Assembly (NCBI GenBank): GCA_965644295.1
Contig: CBFFRP010000399.1
Coordinates: 62,001 to 126,000, forward strand
Direction: 5' to 3'
DNA length: 64,000 nt
Source: Paraphysomonas bandaiensis
Lineage: Eukaryota > Chrysophyceae
Both the position numbers and the translations under genes were made by a program. The notes beneath the pieces were generated by a model, which saw nothing but the letters and a program-made list of their open reading frames with translations, had not been told where the DNA came from and did not search any database. Positions within the stretch are counted from its first letter, which is position 1, and every line of letters starts with the position of its first letter. Of this stretch, positions 47,801 through 58,200 are shown in pieces.

Positions 47801-47900
47801 AAAACGTATCATCATCAACATTCGATACAAGGGCAGTGTACCACTCGGCACAGTAGCAGTTACCGAGGAGCCCAAGTAGAATGAGAACGAGTTGCACCAT
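29810..47900 (-). CDS. Giant cadherin / IPT-TIG / multi-TM receptor or adhesin
   Basis: At least 15 minus-strand exons encode about 5,500 residues. Secure 3' exons: 44634-42693, 42639-40760, 40703-31561, 31495-30775 and 30726-29810; N-terminal exons, mostly short, run from 47900 to 44677 with 45-65 nt introns. Order: signal peptide (MVQLVLILLGLLGNCYC); laminin-G/lectin-like region (about 46800-46220); Cys-rich DUF4215-like motif (CGDG...ECDDGN...GDGCDSEC, 46210-46120); a possible PA14-like segment; a WSC domain (GYIGCYVMG, YYCYCGDDYG, about 43830-43560); an F5/8C-like segment; three YGG-type repeats; ten cadherin repeats; about fourteen IPT/TIG repeats; a Cys-rich stalk; about nine TM segments; and a cytoplasmic coiled coil (ALQDENEMLMKQIADL). 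This architecture is known from protists. It probably binds matrix, cells or prey and signals or gates through the TM region. That the N-terminal exons belong to this gene rests on consistent phase. Confidence 0.85.
32270..37670 (-). repeat. About fourteen IPT/TIG domains in the giant receptor
   Basis: Repeated GG..I.I.G..FG motifs mark the domain starts, for example EGGNIVVIHGSDFG, SGGETIRLEGSQFG, AGGDTIIIVGDQFG, TRGGQYIDIIGDNFG and GYTIKIFGSNFG. Between them recur C-x-V...I.C-x(3)-G-x-G motifs such as CKTVAGVG and CIVGTGTG. IPT/TIG domains are Ig-like folds found in plexins, Met-type receptors and protist adhesins. The copies have diverged at the DNA level, so the array is old. Confidence 0.85.
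37670..41520 (-). repeat. Ten cadherin repeats in the giant receptor
   Basis: Ten units of about 100 residues with cadherin calcium motifs: xEN/EDx near the start (for example VTENSPVG, IDENSQSG, IPEDQNVG), DxDxD-type (TDEDVDD, FDEDGE), DYE/DFE (LDYEEVQ, IDFEATD) and the linker DxNDxPP (VEDDNDPPQ, VDDVNDYP, VQDLNDNP). An intron (40759-40704) interrupts the third unit. The ninth unit is enlarged by a P/Homo B-like insertion at about 38150-38560. Calcium-dependent stiffness of the ectodomain is expected from the family. Confidence 0.88.
41530..42820 (-). repeat. Three copies of an unrecognised YGG domain
   Basis: About 130 residues each. The unit starts with an aromatic-D-[ST]-G-W-x-x-M motif (FDSGWFDM, YDTGWTHM), then an H-x-[LM]-G or HDVG motif, a V-rich strand ending in RVxxG, then YGGLLFGYNENNVRLWAP, YGGVVFGYTDSYVRIYLP or YGGVIFAYDAENIRLWAP, then a GGWG or GDGWG loop and a closing V-x-V-R-V strand. 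I do not recognise it as a named domain; a beta-sandwich carbohydrate-binding module would fit the aromatic and Gly-rich pattern. Confidence 0.7.
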
Positions 47901-48462
47901 AGTGCAAACCTCAATACCTAAAAATTTTTATATATAGCAAGGGGGATATATACAATTGACAATCGGTAGATCTATAAGTATATATAAGCTACTTATTGCC
48001 TGATTTTGTTCAGTTGAGCAAATTTATTTGCTGTATGTACCAAAAGAGACTATGGAGACTGTGGTAAATCTAGAGTTCTTACCACCTCTCGCCGTTCAAA
48101 TAGATTCGGCTTCGTTGAAAATACAATTTATACATCCGAAAATACAGAGGAATACAGTCGAACTGACATGGAAAATATACTGTACTCTATACACGTATTT
48201 GCATAAATTCCATGTTTTTTAATACAGATGGCCGTATTTCGGATATTTTAAATTAAACCGGTATTTCTATAGTAGATATTGGAAGAAAAGTCTAGATCAG
48301 AATAATCCAAATACAAAGCAGTACATGATTGTATTGAGTTGTCCTGATCATACTCTTCCATCACTGCCATCTAGACTATAACACTATCCATTCTCTCATT
48401 TCATTTATTCCACTTCGACGACATTGGTTTTATTTCTCCGTCAATTATATCAGTTGTGAGAT
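47901..48462. other. Divergent promoter region receptor / PX protein
   Basis: 562 bp of AT-rich DNA between divergent starts. A TATA-like tttttatatatag lies about 25-35 bp upstream of the receptor ATG (47923-47935). A 64-codon plus frame is not supported. Confidence 0.45.
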
Positions 48463-49178
48463 ATGCGTAGAATGGTTGTACATCGTGCAGCGGCCAGGGC
48501 TGTTCCCCGTGGACATCCACCTCCCAGTAGAGGTGGAGCATACGATTCGGGGCATAGCTCAACAGTCTCTGAGCCGTTTCATATCAATACTGCGGAAATT
48601 GTTGGGATAACTGAGAACCATTCTACTATATACTACAAAATTAAAGTTAGAGCACTCAGTAGTGTTGAATGGGAAGTACATCATCGTTACAGCTCCTTTC
48701 ATGAACTTCACACGAAGATCGAATATTTCGGCACTATAGTGCTAGGTATGGGCCTTATGTGGAAAATATGATATAACTCGAGTGTCGCAGAAACTGCGTT
48801 TCCTCAGAAAAAGTATACATCGTGGTTTGAATCCATGACAGAGGAAGAGCTGCAATATAGATATGACCAGTTGAAGGTCAACGTTAATACTGTGTGGTAA
48901 TATTTTATTGATATTCTGTGCAGGCCTGGCTTAATGAGGTTGTTCAAGTCGCGAACGGTACTATCCGACCACTTGGTTCTACAATAAAAGATTTAAACAG
49001 ACTAAAGGATGCTGTGGGGGAGTTTTTGGAGATGAAAGACAACATGCTAAAAGCTATGAGTTCAAATTCAAATGAGCACAGCAGAGGTGATGATTATAAT
49101 GATATTCCAACGTCAATTGCGGTCCCTATTGTTAATATCGTACCAGAAGAGTCACAAAATAATGAATCAGATGATTGA
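48463..49178 (+). CDS. PX-domain (phosphoinositide-binding) protein
   Basis: Three exons: 48463-48745, 48791-48876 and 48924-49178; 207 residues; introns of 45 and 47 nt with conserved phase. After a basic, Pro/Gly-rich N-terminus the PX domain runs from about residue 40: TIYYKIKVRA, VHHRYSSFHELHTKI (the Arg-Tyr-Ser-Ser-Phe contact to the 3-phosphate), joined to ETAFPQKKY (the PxxP-like loop replaced by FPQKK), an E-rich turn, YDQLK-AWLNEVVQ, the usual last helix. The C-terminal tail is acidic. PX proteins bind PI3P on endosomes and serve trafficking. No BAR or other partner domain is visible, so it resembles small sorting nexins. Recognition depends on the second, 86-nt exon, which is too short to stand out. 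Confidence 0.8.
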
Positions 49179-49672
49179 TTTACTTCAGTTCAATGCAAAC
49201 ATGCTGCTATAATTGCTCTATTTTCTCTATTTTATTCAGAAGTATTTATGTAAGATATCTATTACAGCATATGTGATATTGTATATTAGTCATAATATTA
49301 TACATTATACAGAATGAATTTCACGTTGCCACTCTAAAACTACATATTATGTATATATTGGTAGACCGCATTTCCAGCTTTTGTCAGCGTCGAAAAGCCT
49401 GTATGACCAACCAGTTCTTGTATATGCCTTAAGTCATATAGTGGATTTAATACTGTACATGCCGTATTGTAGACATCTCCGTCATGGATGTACGATACCT
49501 CTTTATACAATGAATAGGCATAGGTTTTCGATACCATGTATTATGTAATATGTATTCTACGTAGCATATTTAACAGGTTTTATGACTTCACAAGATTAGC
49601 TCACATCGAATTATAAATAATAATATTACACGAAACAGAGAAAGTATGGTTCTGGTTCCATCGCCCACTATA
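49179..49672. other. Intergenic region between convergent genes
   Basis: About 490 bp of AT-rich DNA. Nothing recognised apart from AT-rich 3' flanks. Confidence 0.5.
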
Positions 49673-51227
49673 TTACGTGGACTGCTTAGTAAATAAACTT
49701 CTACCAAAGTTACTCAACTCCGACGCCTTAGCTGCAATGATTTTTTTAGCATCATCCGTGGATTCAATTCCCCTTGCTGCGAGTGCTGCTTTTGTTGCAT
49801 TTTTGGCATCTTCAACACTTTGTCTTGCTCTATTGCTGACATCTGCTGAAGAGTGAATTCCTCTCTCAGCCAAGGCAGCCTTAGCTTTCAAACGAGCTTC
49901 GTTGCTGAGTCGTTTACCACGTACACAGAGGGTAGGGTTGGCCTCAGCCACTTGGTTTAGATACTGTTCTATAGCCACTTTAGACTCAGTCCACTGGCGA
50001 TAAAATTTAATCCACTGAGGTTTGCTCACCGTGCCAGTATTTTCTCTATCGATGGCTATCTTAAGACCCCTCCGCTGCTCCGAGGGCATGTCAGCACCTC
50101 CACAAAAAAAAGTTTCAAAAACCACTACAAAGTGCTGAAACGGCACATCTTTCTCCCCTACCCCTGCAGCCCGCTGAATATTGCTGTATACTTCCTCCTC
50201 TTGACTACGAACTGATGTTGAATCCACAGGGACGGCTACCGGTATATCCGCCTGTTGCTGTGCCTTAGCTTGAGCTATTAACATCTCCTGGATTTGTGTG
50301 AGCTGATCCTCCATGGATGTCAATTTCTCGTTAGTATCAATCTGTGCAGAGGATATGTTTGCAAGTGCAGATTCTTGGCGATCTTGACTTTCCTATATTT
50401 AATTCACATACAACATTTATTTTCATTGTAATAACTAGAGATAGTTCCTGTACCTGATCGAGATAGTCCCGCAACGCAGTTTTGAGCTCAATGACCGCAT
50501 CTTTAGCTCTTGTAAAATCTCTTTCAAAGCTAGTTGAGGTTAACATTTTAGTAATACGCCACTTCTGACTCCGGGTGTCAATATGAGTAGATATTTTCAA
50601 GAGTGCATCTTGTAATCCTTCGAAGAGGGGAACCGTCGAAGCAGCAGCAGATTTGTCCACACGCGAGGATACCAGTAGGAGCCAATCCTTCACTGAAGCC
50701 ATCCATAAAGACACTGTTTTAATATTTTCATCTTGTTCTTTGCTGAGCTTGAAGGCATACGCAACCGCTCCTATGGCAGCGCAAGCTACGCCAATATACG
50801 GTAAGTGCTCTCCCAGAGCCACTAAAGCACCACCCACACTAGCCATCACTGCAGGGGCCATATCAGCTGCCACTTGAAGGGAGGCTGATATTGTTACTAA
50901 TACAGCATCGCCTTCGAGAGAAGGTATACATGACTTAATCTCCTCTACAGCCGATACAACTTCTTCTGTTGTCATGGTATTTCTCACGCTCTCCATCAGA
51001 CTCGTGACAGCAGCCTTGGAGCCATCACCCACCATTTCAGAAATCTCAGCTATACCCCTATCAAGTGCAATATTCGACACTTCAATATTGTCCTTTTCCA
51101 TTTCACTCTCAATGGCTTCGACACGATCAACTGCGCTCTGTATAGTTTCAGAGCCATCTTCCACATGACCCTGGATGTTTTCTTGTGCAACTTCCGCCTG
51201 TACTGACCCGGCAGCTCCCATCACCAC
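49673..51227 (-). CDS. Probably N-myristoylated helical protein with EF-hand-like segment
   Basis: Two minus-strand exons, 51227-50454 and 50392-49673 (intron 61 nt, phase 0); 497 codons. The likely start is the second ATG (51221): it yields MGAAGSVQ, a good N-myristoylation signal. Residues about 10-130 are helical and amphipathic; a Gly/Ala-rich hydrophobic pair (MASVGGALVALG, IGVACAAIGAVAYAF) follows; then a helical region ending FERDFTRAKDAVIELKTALRDYLDQ-type (given in part: RAKDAVIELKTALRDY). Exon 2 starts with a coiled coil, then a degenerate EF-hand (AIDRENTGTVSKPQW). The layout recalls four-helix membrane-active or adaptor proteins joined to an EF-hand region, such as plant MCA/RPW8/MLKL N-termini, but I cannot assign it. 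It may be a membrane-attached scaffold. Confidence 0.65.
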
Positions 51228-51887
51228 TGTCTACTATTGGTGCAATAGAATATCTTGATCTGTGTGGCGAATCAAGGCACACTATTATACATAAACACAA
51301 ATCAGTATGTCGTTACATTCCTACGAGCGAGTACGCACACATGCCACCCCTCCTTTTTTTTGTATCTAGAAAGTATCCACTGTACATGTATTCATATATA
51401 CTGTATCTACTGTGAGGGTTTTTTTGTTGTACAGAGTTGCAGCACATACAGACCCTAAAAAATTGATTATCTTAAAAACTACAGAATATATTTTTGTTCT
51501 CTCTAGCGAATTGCCACATCTCGTAGCGAAAAAACCTATATATATGCTGTAGAAATTATGTCGGCAATATGGTGATATTTTTGTTCTCTACAGCGAATTG
51601 TCATCACTCGTAGCACTGGTGTATGTTTCAAGTGTCCAAAACCTTGGTTTTATAGGATTTTCAGCATTTTTATGGAAAGTGCAGAGTGTATTTTTGTTAA
51701 GAATCTTTTATATATGAATCTATACGCTTTGTTCTGATATGTGTTACGGTGTATCCAACACACATATCGCATATCACACTTGGCACTTGAATAGTCCATA
51801 TAAACACGCATATACAGTATATATATATATATCCTAACATATCACTCTATATTCCACATATTATTCCCTACAGATATTATCTCTATC
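51228..51887. other. Divergent intergenic region
   Basis: 660 bp between two divergent starts, carrying the 40-bp direct repeats described separately and a (TA)n stretch near 51817-51831 about 60 bp upstream of the DUF4954 ATG. Both promoters must lie here. Confidence 0.5.
51417..51614. repeat. 40-bp direct repeats in a divergent promoter region
   Basis: Two well-conserved copies, 51488-51527 and 51575-51614, of the form atatttttgttctct...agcgaattg..a.c.ctcgtagc, 87 bp apart start to start. A degenerate third (tttttttgttgtacagagttgcagcac) lies at about 51420-51446. Regular spacing upstream of a gene suggests a binding site, but an old tandem duplication is equally possible. Confidence 0.6.
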
Positions 51888-54295
51888 ATGACAGATATTA
51901 CGAATTGGCTGAACAATACTGTAGATACAATTAGAGAGCTCAGAGAGGCCTCTCCGACCCTCCGATCAATATCCAATGAAGAAATAGAATTATTACGTAA
52001 TAATGGTAATTCCTCTACTGATTGGAGTTTAATAAGGGTACGAAGTGATCAGCAAGTATCTGTGGATTGTATTCATCATTGTCGGTTTGAAGGAGATGTT
52101 CTATTGGGCTCTTATGATAAGGATGTGTGTGTGGATACGGGTCATGAGGTGAAGATGCCATGTGGTCTATATGGAACCTCATTCATTGGTACATGTATTA
52201 TCGAAAACAACTGTTTGATTAAAGACACCCATGTTATCAGTAATACTGTGGTTGGGTGTGGTTCAGCTGTGGTTGGGTGTGACTTTGTCATGTCAACTAC
52301 GCCCTCAACTTTTGGAAACAGCGTTGTCGTTTCCTTGGGACCTGAGTGTGGTGGTCGTAATGTACGCATTCATGCCCTACAGAAGTATACAGACTTGTGC
52401 ATTCAACTGTTCGACCGGTCCGCCTGCACAGAGCGGGGTGCGGCTGCACTCCCTGACGAGTGTGTAGAGTACACTGGCAAGCTGCTGTCCACCGGCATGA
52501 CTCTGATCGCGCCACACTGCTTGCTCTTCAAGTGTGCTAAGGTCGTCAACTGTTTCTTTGGTATTGGTGCGGTGGTGCGCCACTCGGACCTTCAAGAGTG
52601 CTTCTGTCTTTCTTCGCTATCTACTCCTGTGGTGGTAGACAACAGGGCGAACCTGACTAGTGTTATTATGATGGGTAATACACGAGCTGAAGGGTGTCAA
52701 ATATCGTCAAGCATGCTATATGAATATTCTTCAGTTTCAGGTTCCGCATTGGTGCAGGTAAATCAGTATATATACCTCGAAATTTGTTTCTTAGGTCATA
52801 TATGCATACCACGTATAATTTTTCTACACCTTAAATTATCATGTATGTGTAGGAGTGTGTACTTGGCCCGGATGCACATGTGTCTGGCGGTGAATGTTGT
52901 CACTCTCTTCTTGGTCCTCATGTAGGATTTCACCACAGCTCCTTGTTAATTGCCACTCTCTGGCCGCTAGGCCGAGGCAACCTTGCTTACGGGTGCAAGG
53001 TAATTATGATGCATCGAGGTTTAGGGTGCTATGCTGAGCTGTTACTTCTTTTATTATCGCTATACTATATGATGAATTCAGATGCTGCTTGTTAATATCG
53101 TGGTATAAACTCAGGTGGGAGCAAATCACACCGGTCGCGTTGCTGATCAGGAGTGCCTTTCTGGAGAGGGATGCTTCTACGGTCTGGGAGTTCAGTTAAA
53201 GTTTCCATTCAACTCTTTGGGCGCACCTTATTCCCTGTTTGCTGCCGGGGTAACTTGCCTTCCCCAGAGACTGAGCTTTCCTTTTTCCCTGGTGTCGGCC
53301 CCAGTAGAGTGTAGCTGTCGTCACAATCTTTCGCCTGCCTTTAACAGTGTGAAGCCAGCGTGGGTCCTGTATGCGAACCCATATATGATGGAAAGGTACT
53401 CTCGAATACGATTAGGGATGGTTGTATGTCTATTTTTTATATAATCAACTCATTAGAATGTGTGTTCTCTCTACAGGGCAAACTCTAAGTTCACGAACCG
53501 GCGGGAATCCAAGCTTTACTGTACAGATTTCCCTGCCTTTCGCCCATCGACTGTGTCCAGCATGATAAATGCTCGGAAAACTCTTCAATCCTTGATTTCT
53601 AGTAAGCAAGACCTTTATACCGAAAGAGATTGTCCCGATATCGGGAAGAATTTCATGACACATGAGGATGCCGAACGAGCCATACGTGCCTATGACGACT
53701 GCGTCAAGCGATACATTCTGCAAAAGGTTTGTATATACGAGGTCGGATTGGACACTGAACACTTTGTACCTAGGGGCTGGTGATGTTTATCTCAGGCAAA
53801 TTGCCTTCCCATGGCGGAACAAGAGTAGAGCAAGAGCAGCCACGCCTAGCAGCATCTGCGCTACTCGCAGAGATCCAAAATTTAGCATCGACTTGTAGAA
53901 ATCCTGAAACAGGGCAACTCGGCCCTTATAAAAATTTACTGAGTGATATCCGCCTTCTCGACACCTCTATCAAGGAGAGTAATGAAACTCGAGACCCTCT
54001 TTTGTGGTGTTTGCGCACATTGTGCATGGAGTATACAGAGCTTGTTGCTGATAATTCTAATACTCCGTTGGAAACACTTCAAAAGCTATTAAAACATGCA
54101 GTGCAACTGGAAGAAGCTCATGCTCAAGCAGTGAACTCCTGCAAAGGCGGTGATGGGAAAAGGGGACGGAGGGTCATTCCAGATTATGATGCTGTTCACC
54201 CAAGTGCGGACAATGACACAATTGTTATTAATGTGTACAAAGGGCTGCAGGATTTGAGGAATATAGTGGATAATATATTGAATTTATTGGTGTAG
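51888..54295 (+). CDS. DUF4954 protein, left-handed beta-helix type
   Basis: Five exons: 51888-52757, 52853-52999, 53115-53395, 53477-53726 and 53774-54295; 689 residues. The first part has hexapeptide-like repeats (FEGDVLLGS, GTSFIGTCIIENNCLIKDTH-type strand repeats, VVGCGSAVVGCDF) typical of a left-handed beta-helix. The DUF4954 signatures follow: NCFFGIGAVVRHSDLQEC, HVGFHHSSLLIATLWPLGRGN, GANHTGRVADQE, GEGCFYGLGVQLKFP and GVTCLPQRLSFPFSL. The family is best known from Bacteroidetes and is uncharacterised; its fold is shared with acyl- and nucleotidyltransferases of sugars, so a sugar-nucleotide role is possible. The C-terminal 170 residues are helical. The last acceptor (TTGTACCTAG, 53764-53773) was chosen by phase; intron 4 is 47 nt. 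Confidence 0.88.
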
Positions 54296-54543
54296 AACGG
54301 TACGAAAGGATATTCAGAAGTTTAAGAATTTTGATTCTGTGTTTTGATATATTTGAACTGTATTCTAGTCTTCCATTATTTCAATCACGTTCTTGAGAGT
54401 GCTTGAGTATATATTTCGGGCCTAATTTGCACGTCAACATTTCGTAGGTTTAGAGGTAGCATGAACGCATGGACAATTCGATTGCCGTAATAATTATGAG
54501 GAAGTAATGTGAATTTTTACACATGATATAGTTGACCAGGTAT

Positions 54544-55082
54544 TGAAACTCTTATTACTAGCAGTAGGTGTTAAGAATCAGCACCAGCGTAGTAGCTAGA
54601 TGAAAACTAGTGAAGCTAGATAGACGTCTACCTGTAACTAACTAGTACGAAATACGAAATATATTTTCCTACTATTTAACCTTACGGAAGCTGTTTGTGC
54701 GTCGCCGCAAGCACCAAGGTGAAACAATAAAAGAAAAGCCGTGAGCAAGCAGAATGTTGATATGACTGACATCTGCTGACTTCAGCTTTTTGGGGTCCTT
54801 GAGGTGAACATCCCGGATGCTTGACTTCAGTAGCCAGCCCAATACCTCGGTTACCCATTACGTGGGCTCATTTCCGGATGCCTTTTTATTCGTCACGGCC
54901 CAAAGACGTCTACACAAGTGACACTTATTGGTGTCCATTGTAGAACACAAGCATTCGGCTATGTGGGCAGAACAATATCTGCTATCTATGTTTGTAGTTT
55001 GTATATATATATGCGGCTCACGTTAGTTTTACAGAGATAATCTCTCCGGTACTTATCCCTCAGAACACCACGAAAAGATACG
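54544..55082 (+). repeat. Dispersed repeat, copy 2 (long form)
   Basis: Collinear with 8143-8523 in the same orientation. Conserved blocks include attactagcagtaggtgtt, tgtgcgtc, cagaatgttgatat, gaggtgaaca, cacaagtgacacttat, tatctgct and a 3' block ctccggtacttatccctcag plus aacaccacgaaaaga. This copy is about 160 bp longer because of extra sequence in the 5' part and the centre. It has no coding potential. It lies between the convergent 3' ends of the DUF4954 gene and the large IQ protein gene. Confidence 0.65.
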
Positions 55083-55282
55083 AGTCCAACTTTGTTGAGG
55101 GAGTTGCAACATCAGAAGTTTTCATAAATATAGATTGTGTTCATCTCTAGTTACGCAACTTCATCAAGAGTGCAAAGTCGATATAATATCAAACGAGTGC
55201 AATGCCTTATATGAATGACTGATACAAGTATATATTATTACAGCGAGACATATAGCACCAACATAAAAATCTATATACATCA

Positions 55283-58200
55283 CTAACAAATGCCATCGCT
55301 GGCACACTCTTCGAAATCTAGATCGCATGAAAGTGTGTGCAGTAGCGCTTTGGCAGCTACGACACGATTTCCATTCTTACTAAGTCTACTATATCGTTTG
55401 CTCACGTGTTTGTGGTCACAAGGGTGTTTAATGCCGACTGGTGGTGCATGATATGAAGTACGTGCAGAAATTCCTAATGTGGCCTGAATACATTTGCCAT
55501 CTAGTCGCTGCACTGTCAATAACTCCTTCGCATGCTTTACTATACAATTTGCTAGCCCTGGGAAGTCTTCAACAGGAATGTCATAAGTTTTAGCAAAAAG
55601 AAGTAGACGTCTTCCTTCTAAAAAAATGACTTGCGATGAGTCACTGACGAGATCGTGCACTCTAACTGTGATGCCGTTTTCTAGATCTGACAGCAGCTGG
55701 TTTTGAGGGAGATATCTCCGGGCGGCATCAGGGCATCCTGAGAATGCACTACACGATCGACGATAGCCTGACAATACACCCTGGAGAATCTGAAGCACTA
55801 CAGTCGTTCCATCTCTCAGCGATATGATCACCTCTCTTTGTAGACGATCAAAATGAAGCGAAATATCATCGTTTTCAGGCGAAACAGATGGAAGCATATT
55901 GCACTCTTCGTCTAACTGCACGCTGCTATGAGGATGTGCACCATCGCTACCAGCAGCCAGACTGATACTGGCATTTACGTTGTTGGTTGGACGGACTATG
56001 TTAAGGCGCCCCACGAGCCACTGGTACATCACCCCTGACATAGAGTTCTGCGGCAACATTGAGTCACATATCTCATCACTCTGCTGACTCTTTCGTGTGG
56101 GACAAGGGTCGTGCATTTCCTGTCTCACACCTTTAGGATAAACAAGCTGTCCAGCAACCTGCACAACACCAAGCATCTTGCGCACTAATTCAGTGGGAAT
56201 TTTGACGGATGCACACGACACCAGATTAGAAATGGAGTCCTGCACAGTGCTGGCATCATCTTCGTGGAAAGAGTAGGAAGCCAATGCATCGGTAGCCACG
56301 CCTCCGATTGGTGGCAAATAAAATGTTAATCCAGAAGAAACTTCGTAAGGTATGTCGCTTTCTTCCCTATCATCGTGACCACCTTTGGCCTCCAAAACTT
56401 CTTCAGCACTGATATAGCTGGTCACACTTGGGTGCACTACTCTTCGGTTGATATACCGGAAATTTCGACCCTCATCTTCAATTTTTCGCCAATCCAGTGT
56501 ACTCTGCAGTGCTAATTCGTCATGATTTGAGTGATCAGTAGATCCGCTTTCACTCATCGTATCACTACCTACAGGGCGCGGTCTAAACACAGTGCAGGGT
56601 ACCACCGTCGTGGCGAAATTGCTCATTTCGAGGAGATACTTCTTCACTGCCAGCTCTAACGGGTGCTTTCCGGATCCTTTTAATCTACTTTGGGAATAGT
56701 CAGAAATATTATGGGAGTCAGAATTAATGCTGTTGGCGATGCTCTTTACAGTACCACAGCCAGGTATTGGGCAATAGCTCGAAGCATACGAGCAACCAGA
56801 GCAATGAACTGTGTAAATTGCGTAGAGAATATGACATGGCTGTGGCTGAATATTACCCGGATCATCGAGTGTGTCCCATTCAAACTTCAAGTACTCTTCA
56901 GCACTCATAAACGCCGACTTGGAGTAGTTTTTATATATCATATACCGTGATTCAGCTGCGAAAACATATTGTTCGTCTAATAATCGCATGCACGCACATG
57001 TATGATGGAAGTATTTGTCCCTCAAATCTGAAAATTTCAATAGCAAAGCCCGGATATGACTACCACTGATAGGATCAATATTAGCAATTACATTACTGTA
57101 TTCGTAACTAGGCCATACAAAGCTGCAGGGGAAAGATTTTTCAGTAAAAAGCTCGGAGAAAGGTGCCCAAAACTTTCCTGCGAGAGAGAACACGTCTCTT
57201 CTCCACTCTGCAAAGTTCGACAGGCGCATTTCATGCTCGGCAATTTCTCTCCGTCTTCGGCTTTCAATCAATTCACACCTTAACTCATAGCGGCGCTGGC
57301 ACCATTCCATGAAGCATTTCATGTCGGGTTCACCAAAGCGGAAGATGACAACACAGTCACCAATAATGTGAGGGGACTCACTGAACCCTTCTTTCATCCT
57401 TTCTTTAGAAAGCTTCCTTTTGTGACGAATGAAATCTAATCCTTTCTTCCAACCAACATTCGCAATGTATTCAAATATCCATCCACTCAACTTCAAATTA
57501 TGGTGTGCATCATCCTTGAGTTCACTACCAGACGCAAAGTACTCTTTCGCGCTGGACGGCGCTACATAAATCAGAGCTGGAAAAGTACTGATCCGTATTG
57601 GAGGGTTGGAGAAATCGCACCCCAGTTTCTTAAAACACTGCTCTTGCCATGCAAACGATGCTGTCGAGTCGAATACAGTTGGCTGTTCATCTTCATCGAC
57701 TGGCACATATACTGCATATAAGTTTACATTTGCCAAACATGTCTCGTCCGTCGAAGACAAAGTAGACATACGCATAGAAGACAAGTTCCTATGAAGAGTA
57801 CCAGGGGCAAACTGTTTATACAACGATAATCTAGACTGTAGAGCAGCAGGTAAACCTTCTTGGGACTGCTCTTTCACCTTCGCTTCTCGTCGCTTTGATT
57901 CTTCTGGCATATACAGCACATTCGTGAAGAACTGCTTGCACTCATAAGCTATCTGATATTCTAACTCCACCTGAGCGTTATCGATAAGTACTTCCGATGA
58001 TTTCACCACCGCATTGGTAATTCCATGAATTAAACTCCTCCATACTACACGTCTCGCACAGGTTTTAGCGAGAACAACATCTGCAGGGTCATCCCACCTC
58101 GGGCGAAATTGGAACTCGTCTTCAGGCGTATCCAGCTGGTCTTCAGGGTCCTCTATATCGCTGTCATTCGCGTCGCTTCCTCCGCCATTGACTCCCTCAT

